From assembly GCF_002787055.1 (NCBI RefSeq), contig NZ_CP024808.1, positions 1,266,328 to 1,330,327 of the forward strand: a stretch of 64,000 bases of DNA, written 5' to 3'. The DNA is from Candidatus Nitrosotenuis aquarius (lineage in GTDB: Archaea; Thermoproteota; Nitrososphaeria; Nitrososphaerales; Nitrosopumilaceae). Of the stretch, positions 58,016 to 64,000 are shown in pieces (positions within the stretch are counted from its first letter, which is position 1; each line of letters starts with the position of its first letter). The position numbers and the translations under genes were made by a program. Under the pieces are notes generated by a model that was not told the origin of the DNA, did not search any database, and worked only from the letters and a program-made list of their open reading frames with translations.

Positions 58016-59217
58016 AACAATTCCTCGACATAGTAGACCCAATTCACGATTTCATCAGAGTTTATGATACTGAACTCAAAATCATCGACTCACCAATATT
58101 CCAAAGGCTGCGAAGAATACGACAGCTCTCAGGAGCACACCTTACATATCCATCCGCGCAACATTCCAGATTCGAGCACTCACTTGGCGTAATGCATATT
58201 GCAGGCCAAGCGGCCACTGCACTCAAAGAAAAAGGATTTCTAAAATCAGATCAAATCGCAGAAATCCGCCTAGCTGCACTGCTCCATGACGTAGGCCACG
58301 GCCCATTCTCACATCTATTTGAAGAAGTATTGGAAATAAAAAAGAAAATCTCACACGAAGAAATCGGCAAAAAAATCATCCAAGAGTCAGAAATCGGCGA
58401 CATTTTATCCAATGCAAACTATGACAAAAAGAAAATCACCAAGCTCGCATTTGGCTATCCAAAGTACAGATTTGTAAATGAGATCATCTCTGGCTCACTT
58501 TCTGCAGACATGATGGATTATTTGCAGCGAGACGGATATTTCACGGGAGCCGAGCACGCAAAAATCGACCACAAAAGAATAATCCAGTCTATGGATGTCT
58601 ACAAAACCAAGCTCGCACTGGAAAAATCCGCACTGTACTCTTTTGAGTCCATGATACTATCGAGATACCAAATGTTCAAGGCAGTCTATTTCCACAAAAC
58701 AGTCCGCTCAGCCGAGGTAATGATGCTAGAGTCAATCAGGCTAGCCGATGAATATTGCGATTTTACCGACCTGGACTTGGACAATTACACACAGCTCACA
58801 GACGAATTCGTGATATCTAAAATTCTCTCACTTGGTGATAACTCAGAGCAGAGGCGAGCAAAGAAATTCGCATTGGATTACCAGAACAGAAGGCTGCTCA
58901 AGTGCGTATACGAAAAAATCATGACAAAAAAATCCCACAACTCTGAGCAAATTAGAGTGCAAATAGCAAAAAAATCAAAGCTAGGCCTAGACGAAATTTT
59001 TGTCGATACTTCTGGCACATCCTCACTGCCCCTGACTCCTGCCAAGGAAAAAACAAAATCAATAACACTAATCACTCCCAAAAAGCCAATAGAAATCTCA
59101 TTTTCCAAAATCCCAGTAGTGTCATCGATGGCCGAATCCATGAATATTTTGCGGGTCTACACGTCCCAATCCAACAGAAAAAAAGTTGAAATGGCAGCAA
59201 AATCGATCCTTGGTTGA
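58012..59217 (+). CDS. HD-domain phosphohydrolase (dGTPase/SAMHD1-like)
   Basis: 401 residues. The metal-binding His-Asp set is in [29 protein letters not shown] (HD) and the later [16 protein letters not shown]. This is the SAMHD1/dGTPase layout, with dNTP triphosphohydrolase as the usual reaction; other members cleave nucleotides. Such an enzyme lowers dNTP levels, which suits the operon with tmk and pyrH. Overlaps tmk by 4 bp. Confidence 0.86.
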   Translation: MKQFLDIVDPIHDFIRVYDTELKIIDSPIFQRLRRIRQLSGAHLTYPSAQHSRFEHSLGVMHIAGQAATALKEKGFLKSDQIAEIRLAALLHDVGHGPFSHLFEEVLEIKKKISHEEIGKKIIQESEIGDILSNANYDKKKITKLAFGYPKYRFVNEIISGSLSADMMDYLQRDGYFTGAEHAKIDHKRIIQSMDVYKTKLALEKSALYSFESMILSRYQMFKAVYFHKTVRSAEVMMLESIRLADEYCDFTDLDLDNYTQLTDEFVISKILSLGDNSEQRRAKKFALDYQNRRLLKCVYEKIMTKKSHNSEQIRVQIAKKSKLGLDEIFVDTSGTSSLPLTPAKEKTKSITLITPKKPIEISFSKIPVVSSMAESMNILRVYTSQSNRKKVEMAAKSILG

Positions 59218-59221
59218 TACA

Positions 59222-59899
59222 ATGAAAAAAAGAATCGTCCTAAAATTATCTGGCAGAATCTTTGGCATGGACAATAACGAAAAACTGCTCAAGGATTACG
59301 CAACGTTTCTAGTCAAAATCAGCAAAGTCTGCCAGCCAATTGTGGTTGCCGGTGGAGGCAAAATTGCGCGACACTACATTTCCCATGCAAGATCTTCAGG
59401 CGCAGACGAATCTACACTGGACGAGCTCGGAATTGAGGTATCAAGGCTAAACGCAAAACTGCTCATCTATGCATTGGGCGGCAAGGCTTATCCGCACCCA
59501 CCAACCACACTTGCAGAAACAAGACACGCAGTCGATTCAGGGTTAATTGTGGTGACAGGTGGTCTTCATCCAGGACAAAGCACAAATGGAACTGCGGCAC
59601 TGATAGCGGAAAAAGTTCACGCATCCGAGTTTCTCAACGCAACAGATGTTGATGGAATTTACGATTCCGATCCAAACAAAAACCCCAGGGCAAAAAAATT
59701 CAAAAAAATCGAGCTGAAAGCCCTGCGTAGTCTTCTAGTAAAGGAGGATTCCGTGGCAGGCGGCTATGATCTCATGGATATTGTTGCCCTCAAGGTAATA
59801 GAGCGCTCTAAAATCAAGACGCGCGTAATCAAGGCAGAAATCCCAACAATAGAAAAGGCAATCCGCGGCCAAGCAGTCGGCACAGAAATCGCTCTATAG
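59222..59899 (+). CDS. pyrH: UMP kinase (archaeal PyrH-type)
   Basis: From ATG 59222 the protein has 225 residues ([20 protein letters not shown]); the ATG at 59186 lies within the HD gene. Signatures: [40 protein letters not shown] and [20 protein letters not shown], the amino-acid-kinase fold of UMP kinase. It makes UDP from UMP. Third gene in the tmk-HD-pyrH run; convergent overlap of 6 bp with the next. Confidence 0.9.
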   Translation: MKKRIVLKLSGRIFGMDNNEKLLKDYATFLVKISKVCQPIVVAGGGKIARHYISHARSSGADESTLDELGIEVSRLNAKLLIYALGGKAYPHPPTTLAETRHAVDSGLIVVTGGLHPGQSTNGTAALIAEKVHASEFLNATDVDGIYDSDPNKNPRAKKFKKIELKALRSLLVKEDSVAGGYDLMDIVALKVIERSKIKTRVIKAEIPTIEKAIRGQAVGTEIAL

Positions 59900-60244
59900 T
59901 TCTTTTTGGACTGCGCGATACTGTTCTGTCCAAATCTCAACGGTACTTCCGGAATATTCCTCGATTCCAGATTCGCGTGCCTTTTTGAAAATACTCAATG
60001 CCTCTTCTTTTTGAAGTGGCTTTGACTGCGCCTTTGTGTATCCGTCTTCATCAACTAGAATCGTGACATATCCGTCGGGAGTCTGTATTATTGCAGTATA
60101 GTTCTGCTCGCCCACAGGCACAAAGACTCCGTCCTTTTTCTTTGTGGTAAGCGTGAGCATTGCAAATCCTCCCAAATTAAAGAGGATCATCTGGGATTTG
60201 CTAGCGCGCTCTTTTCCAATTCTTACTGCTTGGAAATACTGCAT
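59894..60244 (-). CDS. Hypothetical cytosolic protein
   Basis: I take ATG 60244 as start ([20 protein letters not shown], 116 residues); the frame to 60283 is longer. The first half is amphipathic beta ([20 protein letters not shown]), the second has alternating strands and helices, ending with [10 protein letters not shown]. It is convergent with pyrH. No family recognised. Confidence 0.5.
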   Translation of the reverse strand: MQYFQAVRIGKERASKSQMILFNLGGFAMLTLTTKKKDGVFVPVGEQNYTAIIQTPDGYVTILVDEDGYTKAQSKPLQKEEALSIFKKARESGIEEYSGSTVEIWTEQYRAVQKEL

Positions 60245-60298
60245 TGTGTATTGGTGCTGTATTGAGAATTTAATTGCTAACATTTATGACCGGATTTT

Positions 60299-60859
60299 TT
60301 GCAAACCAAGTCGTTGAATTCCAAAGTTTTGCTCGGAATAATTATCGGCGTTCTGGCAGGCGCAATAGTAATAATTGCATTTTCCGGCTCGCAAATCTTC
60401 AATGATGTCACAAAGGGAGGCCTTGGAAAGCTATCTCCAGACCCAATCACAGTGCAGCCAATCCAAGTCGAGCTTGCCAAGCTAGAGGTATTATCCGTCA
60501 CAGAAGAAGAGGCACAGATTGAAGTTGACTTTGAAATAACAAACCCAAACTTCAAGTCAGTCATGCTACAAGTAATCAAGTTCGATCTGTATGCAGGAGA
60601 CAAGCGAGTAACAATTGCACAAATTGGAGATAGGCCGGAAGGCGCAATCGAAGGCTCTAACTATTACACAATCCTTAATACAGCGCCACAGATAATCGGC
60701 GAGACAATCACAATCAAGAACACCGGAAACGACCCCGAATTCTGGTCCGCACTGCAAAACAACTCTGTGTCCTGGAAGATAATCGGCGAGGCCAACTTTA
60801 ACCTAAGCTCAATGACTGCAGGCCACGAAAACGTTGTTTCATTCGAATTTGTTCCGTAG
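60299..60859 (+). CDS. Membrane-anchored LEA/WHy-like protein
   Basis: 186 residues from TTG 60299 (or TTG 60314). An N-terminal helix (VLLGIIIGVLAGAIVIIAFS) anchors it; then a linker and the LEA2-like sandwich: QIEVDFEITNPNFKSVMLQV with IKFDLYAGDKRVTIAQIG. NPN is the typical turn of this fold, and TILNTAPQIIGETITIKNTG ends it. Same type as the protein at 4309-4752. A role at the membrane exterior is likely. Confidence 0.65.
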   Translation: MQTKSLNSKVLLGIIIGVLAGAIVIIAFSGSQIFNDVTKGGLGKLSPDPITVQPIQVELAKLEVLSVTEEEAQIEVDFEITNPNFKSVMLQVIKFDLYAGDKRVTIAQIGDRPEGAIEGSNYYTILNTAPQIIGETITIKNTGNDPEFWSALQNNSVSWKIIGEANFNLSSMTAGHENVVSFEFVP

Positions 60860-60914
60860 GATCGTTTACTTTAGACAAACACATCTTTAGTATGACTATG
60901 CAGCAATCTAGCTA

Positions 60915-61481
60915 ATGCTAAGCTCGTATTCTGTAAATAATCTGGCACACGCTGCAGAATTTCTGCTAAATCTGGCAAAAACCTTGGACCTAGAACAGGC
61001 AACACTGCAAAAGCTAAAGGACGAAGTATCTGAGCAACAGCACGAAGCCCACAAGGAAGGACAGCTAGTCAAAAAAATGACAAACTATCTAAGCGATGAG
61101 CTTGGCAGGCTGGAACTGCGACCAGAGTCGTTTGTTGGCTCTAATCTCGGCAAGCTAGGGGAAACAGAAACAAAGTTGCGACTCCTTCGGGGAAGACTGG
61201 CAGAATTTGTGGACTCTGATGATGAGACCAGTCTGAAAAACTCTGATTCGACTCTGGCCTCTGATCTAAAATCATACGAGTCATTCCTTCAGGATCTCAC
61301 AGTGCAGCTAAACGAAAAGATTCCCCAACTTGAAAAAATAATCAGCCGGCTAAAGGGAGAGTGCAGAGAAGCCCAGCAACAAAAACTGTTGTTGCGTGAG
61401 ATGACTGAGCTTTTCAGCCAGGAGCTAGACGAGCTGGACTCTGCCTTTGCAGAACTAAAGGGAAGGCAAATAGTATCATAG
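60915..61481 (+). CDS. Coiled-coil protein, unknown
   Basis: 188 residues, almost wholly helical with two long heptad-like segments (about 5-70 and 105-175) separated by a Ser/Asp-rich linker. LKDEVSEQQHEAHKEGQLVK and IPQLEKIISRLKGECREAQQ show the pattern. It has no membrane span and no DNA-binding motif. Probably an oligomeric structural protein or a chromosome-associated factor; not recognised. Confidence 0.65.
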   Translation: MLSSYSVNNLAHAAEFLLNLAKTLDLEQATLQKLKDEVSEQQHEAHKEGQLVKKMTNYLSDELGRLELRPESFVGSNLGKLGETETKLRLLRGRLAEFVDSDDETSLKNSDSTLASDLKSYESFLQDLTVQLNEKIPQLEKIISRLKGECREAQQQKLLLREMTELFSQELDELDSAFAELKGRQIVS

Positions 61482-61562
61482 AATTCCAAAACTATGATAA
61501 TTTGCCTTTATGAAAAAAATTTTGGCAAAATTATATAAGATTTGAGCTCAGATTCCTAGCAA

Positions 61563-61673
61563 ATGGCAGAAGCAAGTCTAGCAGCATTTGGCTCAGCAGT
61601 AGGCGTCTTTATTGCTCTAGCAGTTGTGTTATTCGCACTGCGAGGCAAAGGACACAAAGAGTCACTAGAATAA
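61563..61673 (+). CDS. 36-residue single-span membrane microprotein
   Basis: ATG 61563 to TAA 61673: MAEASLAAFGSAVGVFIALA, VVLFALRGKGHKESLE. A short tail, one helix and a basic C-terminus. TTATATAAG at 61531-61539 lies some 28 bp upstream, supporting real expression with a nearly leaderless start. It precedes the convergent Cas4-like gene by 16 bp. May be a small subunit of a membrane complex; unknown. Confidence 0.6.
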   Translation: MAEASLAAFGSAVGVFIALAVVLFALRGKGHKESLE

Positions 61674-61689
61674 GATCACTAGATCTTTT

Positions 61690-62337
61690 TTACTTCTTTT
61701 TACTACCAAACAATTCAGAAATTGACAATTGTTTTTCTTCGTGTTTTTTGATATAGCATCTCTCATAGTACTGGCAGTGAGAACACTCAGATGACGGCTC
61801 CAGAATTGGAGTCTTTTTGTCTGCTATCAAATTTGAAAACACCCTGACGCGACGAATGACTTCTTCAAACATTCTTTTCTCCCTGGTTAGTGCAAATGAT
61901 GTCTCTTTCCCGTCGCCTGTCATGTATACAATTACGCCTTCTGTTTTGTTGAAAATCCACATGCAGCCGTTTAGATACAAAATATCCGATGCGGAAGGAT
62001 TTTCAGGCGACTCTTTTATTGTCTTGAATATTATGACAATGTCTTCTGTTATCATGTCTGCTTGGCCCTTTAGCTTTATCTCATCTATTGCAAATTCCCC
62101 TAGCTTGGCACCATAGGGAAGCTTGCGTATTAGTCCACCAAGAACGACATCAAAGTTTTTGCCTTCAGGCTCTAGCGAATCAAACCTGTCAAAATAGGAT
62201 CTTCTCATGCATCTGGTGATCTCATGCAAAAACACCTCGTTTTTGTTACTGGGGTTTGTGATCTGTGGCGTACTTTCCTTGGCAAGCGCATCAAGCGCAC
62301 CGTTAATGACCTGTTTGTAGTCTTTATCGCCCATCAT
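61690..62337 (-). CDS. Cas4/AddB-like PD-(D/E)xK protein with altered active site
   Basis: 215 residues. Cysteines Cys43, then CSHCQYYERC (Cys185, 188, 194) match the [4Fe-4S] cage of Cas4 and AddB nucleases. KGQADMITED (Asp94) is the conserved GxxD; the E-x-K motif that follows in active enzymes reads I-F-K here (Ile103, Lys105), so the catalytic Glu is missing. KLPYGAKLGEFAI precedes it as in Cas4. It may bind DNA ends without cutting. No cas gene or CRISPR array is present. Upstream of a small membrane protein. Confidence 0.65.
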   Translation of the reverse strand: MMGDKDYKQVINGALDALAKESTPQITNPSNKNEVFLHEITRCMRRSYFDRFDSLEPEGKNFDVVLGGLIRKLPYGAKLGEFAIDEIKLKGQADMITEDIVIIFKTIKESPENPSASDILYLNGCMWIFNKTEGVIVYMTGDGKETSFALTREKRMFEEVIRRVRVFSNLIADKKTPILEPSSECSHCQYYERCYIKKHEEKQLSISELFGSKKK

Positions 62338-62348
62338 GGTGTTATCGC

Positions 62349-62585
62349 CTAGCTTAGAATCCTAGTGAGTTTTTTGGATATTCTATCAGAAAATGCCAAT
62401 GTGACAAAATGCAGACCAAAGCCGACCACGGCGCCTGCTACCAAATTTCCAGTACCAAAGTAAATTCCCAAAAATACCGCCAAAGCCGGAATTGTCAAGA
62501 CCAGTGCCAAAAACGTGCTGACCCAGACTGTGTTTACTAGGGTTTCAGTGGTGATGTCTTGCTTTTTTTTGTGCAGTCGAATCAA
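62349..62585 (-). CDS. Small two-helix membrane protein
   Basis: 78 residues with two hydrophobic helices (about 20-45 and 48-68) and a basic N-terminus (MIRLHKKKQDI), ending SKKLTRILS. No family recognised. It lies 11 bp before the Cas4-like gene in the same direction and 39 bp after the atpC-type gene; it could be in the ATP-synthase transcript or a stand-alone gene. Confidence 0.6.
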   Translation of the reverse strand: MIRLHKKKQDITTETLVNTVWVSTFLALVLTIPALAVFLGIYFGTGNLVAGAVVGFGLHFVTLAFSDRISKKLTRILS

Positions 62586-62624
62586 TGGCTGATTTTGGCG
62601 CCCCTTTCCATATATAGCTTGGAA

Positions 62625-63674
62625 TTATTCTTCCTGCTCTACTATTAGGCGAGACATGGTAGTCTGCGGGTCTATTTTCTGCTCTACAGCAAATGCGATT
62701 GCCGCAATGTTTCGTACCTCGTATGCAGTAAGTTTTGTAATTCCAATTATTGTGGCAAAGCTGAACATCTTTGTAAACGACCTGTTTACAGACCTGTATG
62801 TTGCCATCTCAAATGCATGCTCAAACGCAGCTACTGCTTCCATATTGTCTTCTGTTTGCGGAATTAGGTCTCGGTATCTAGTGGAGGCAAGCTCGTCTAG
62901 CACACTTCTAACAGAATCTGATGAGATCAGTTTTCCCAGCAAGTCCTTTGGAATACTTGGCGTGTGAGTCACTATGAGATTTTGGATTTGGTCCTCATCT
63001 AGGCCCCAGAATTTTCCTCGCAATATCGATAAAATATTGTAATAATCAATATCCATTCCAACCAGCTTCATTGTTTCGCGGTCTCGCGAGTTTCTCATTG
63101 CACGACCTAGCTGTTGGTATAAAATTTTGTCAAGCAACACATCGAAAATCTGGACATTTTTCTTGTCATTGTATAGCGCTACTGCCTTTGCCAGCTCCTC
63201 GCCAAACTCAATTGTGTTGAGGCTTGCAATTGCTTCCTCTAGGTCCTTGGCAGTAAGCGCCTTTATGATGACGTCTCGCTGGTTGATCAGCTCCTCTGCA
63301 TGCAAGTTCAGATGCGGCTCCATTTCTTCCTGGGACTTGCCAAGGGCTTTGCCCTTTAGTATGACTTTGAGATTAGTAATTAGGAATTTTAGGTAATACG
63401 CATCTAAAATGTCAGACTTTCCGGCGGTATTTGCAATGGAATAGTGAATCTCTGCAAGCTCGCTTCGCAGGGCAGACTCTATTTTGCCTGCCGTAAATGG
63501 CTTGGTTATCTTGGATACGGCATCGACATATTTTGTGTTCTTTATTCGAGTAATTAGCTCATCCAAATCTCTTGCTTCTGCCAATGTCTGCAGTTCTGCC
63601 TTTGTGAGCAGTTTTCCTCGTTGCGAAAATGATTTTACAGACGCAAAGACCTTTTGCGATCCACCAGAGCCCAT
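62625..63674 (-). CDS. atpC: A-type ATP synthase subunit C
   Basis: 349 residues of the V/A-ATPase subunit C/d family, a helical funnel with tripled repeats that links the rotor ring to the central stalk. QRGKLLTKAELQTLAEARDL, KALGKSQEEMEPHLNLHAEE, MDIDYYNILSILRGKFWGLD and SRLIVEQEE are characteristic. Other subunits are expected beyond the window's right edge. Length is normal for archaea. Confidence 0.87.
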   Translation of the reverse strand: MGSGGSQKVFASVKSFSQRGKLLTKAELQTLAEARDLDELITRIKNTKYVDAVSKITKPFTAGKIESALRSELAEIHYSIANTAGKSDILDAYYLKFLITNLKVILKGKALGKSQEEMEPHLNLHAEELINQRDVIIKALTAKDLEEAIASLNTIEFGEELAKAVALYNDKKNVQIFDVLLDKILYQQLGRAMRNSRDRETMKLVGMDIDYYNILSILRGKFWGLDEDQIQNLIVTHTPSIPKDLLGKLISSDSVRSVLDELASTRYRDLIPQTEDNMEAVAAFEHAFEMATYRSVNRSFTKMFSFATIIGITKLTAYEVRNIAAIAFAVEQKIDPQTTMSRLIVEQEE

Positions 63675-63738
63675 ATTTTTGCCCCCTTTGTAATGGATTT
63701 TAATGTTTGGGGCTCATTTTTTGCAATTTTTTTGCCGA

Positions 63739-64000
63739 TCAGCGCATTTCTTTGAGGAACGATAGTGTTTTTTCCTTTTCCTGCTTTGGCATGTTGATAA
63801 ACGACTCTAGGAACTCTTTTTGGATTAAAATTGCCTCATCGGAGACTGCCATGAATCTGGCTTTTTCAAATGGAAATAGATCGGAAAATTTACCATCGCA
63901 ATACGCCTTGACATAGCTCCTAAACAAGGAATAGACAAACCTTGGCGCAAACTTTGCCAGAACTTGGATCTCACCATCAAATTCCTTGTCTATTTTTGCT
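63739..64000 (-). CDS. Partial protein upstream of atpC, unknown
   Basis: The frame is open to the window's right edge, so the 5' end is missing; the TTG at 63927 is not needed as start. The visible part (about 87 residues) reads FAPRFVYSLFRSYVKAYCDG, then KFSDLFPFEKARFMAVSDEA, and ends KQEKEKTLSFLKEMR. It looks helical and cytosolic. It precedes atpC by 64 bp in the same direction. No family assigned. Confidence 0.5.
   Translation of the reverse strand, partial: AKIDKEFDGEIQVLAKFAPRFVYSLFRSYVKAYCDGKFSDLFPFEKARFMAVSDEAILIQKEFLESFINMPKQEKEKTLSFLKEMR

Noticed and set aside
1-64000. CRISPR arrays, tRNA and rRNA genes, IS elements or prophage
   Set aside because: No regularly spaced repeats, no T-loop or rRNA-like blocks, and no transposase, integrase or capsid-like proteins were seen.

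Overview
The window looks like a chromosomal segment of an ammonia-oxidising archaeon (Nitrososphaerota/Thaumarchaeota). GC content is moderate, so a Nitrosotenuis/Nitrosopumilus-type lineage is my best guess, but I cannot fix the genus. The archaeal evidence is PCNA, TFS, Rpo11, archaeal TyrRS, the archaeal CoA genes (pantoate kinase and phosphopantothenate synthetase), a CDC48 ATPase and an A-type ATP synthase subunit C. The thaumarchaeal flavour comes from a PEF-type C-terminal sorting signal, many secreted lineage-specific proteins, a soluble MtrA homologue and an aerobic B12 methyltransferase. Many genes begin with TTG or GTG placed 25-30 bp after a TATA box, which is the pattern of leaderless mRNAs; I used it to choose starts. 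Genes are dense, often overlap by 4 bp, and convergent pairs commonly overlap by 4-14 bp. I see no rRNA, tRNA, CRISPR array, insertion sequence or prophage. No stretch over about 300 bp stays empty once the small genes are added.

Layout. 1-4.2 kb: partial flavin reductase, secreted proteins, a small HTH regulator with paired palindromic sites, a cyclophilin, a PEF-CTERM protein and several Cys-rich microproteins. 4.3-10 kb: LEA-like protein, PfkB kinase, dUTPase-like protein, MtrA-like corrinoid protein with a DegT aminotransferase, TyrRS and CbiH/CobJ. 10-14.4 kb: an information-processing operon on the minus strand (Rpo11, TFS, PCNA, aspartate kinase, secreted protein). 14.4-20.3 kb: phosphatase, AmrS radical-SAM enzyme, cyclase-family hydrolase, class V aminotransferase, RecA-like pseudo-ATPase and a two-cluster ferredoxin behind a large inverted repeat. 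20.3-25.5 kb: CDC48, Hsp20 and an ACT-type protein around a repeat-rich divergent promoter, then an NDH-2-like dehydrogenase.

25.5-33.2 kb is the most accessory-like part: tiny membrane and zinc-ribbon proteins, a divergent ribbon-helix-helix/winged-helix pair around a perfect palindrome, a C2H2 zinc-finger protein, a secreted TPR protein, a Lys-rich secreted protein, an XPD-like helicase with an extra Cys/His-rich insertion and an orphan adenine methylase. 33.2-39.5 kb: a P5C-dehydrogenase-like enzyme coupled to a Rieske-like protein that has lost most of its cluster ligands, then large secreted proteins. 38.2-43.2 kb: a complete archaeal CoA branch (pantoate kinase, phosphopantothenate synthetase, PanB, CoaBC), all overlapping and ending in a secreted CFI-box protein. 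43.2-51.3 kb: PhoU-type regulator, Nudix, double-HTH Lrp regulator, MacB/Lol-like ABC operon, UbiB-like kinase and Hsp20. 51.5-57.4 kb: a ferric-iron-type ABC operon followed by two secreted proteins with inverted repeats nearby. 57.4-59.9 kb: nucleotide genes (Tmk, HD hydrolase, PyrH). 60-64 kb: small secreted and membrane proteins, a Cas4-like protein with a degraded active site, and A-type ATP synthase subunit C.

The best candidates for undescribed biology are the cluster-less Rieske-fold protein, the zinc-insertion XPD-like helicase, the Cas4-like pseudo-nuclease, the soluble MtrA homologue and the set of about a dozen microproteins, several with regulatory palindromes next to them.
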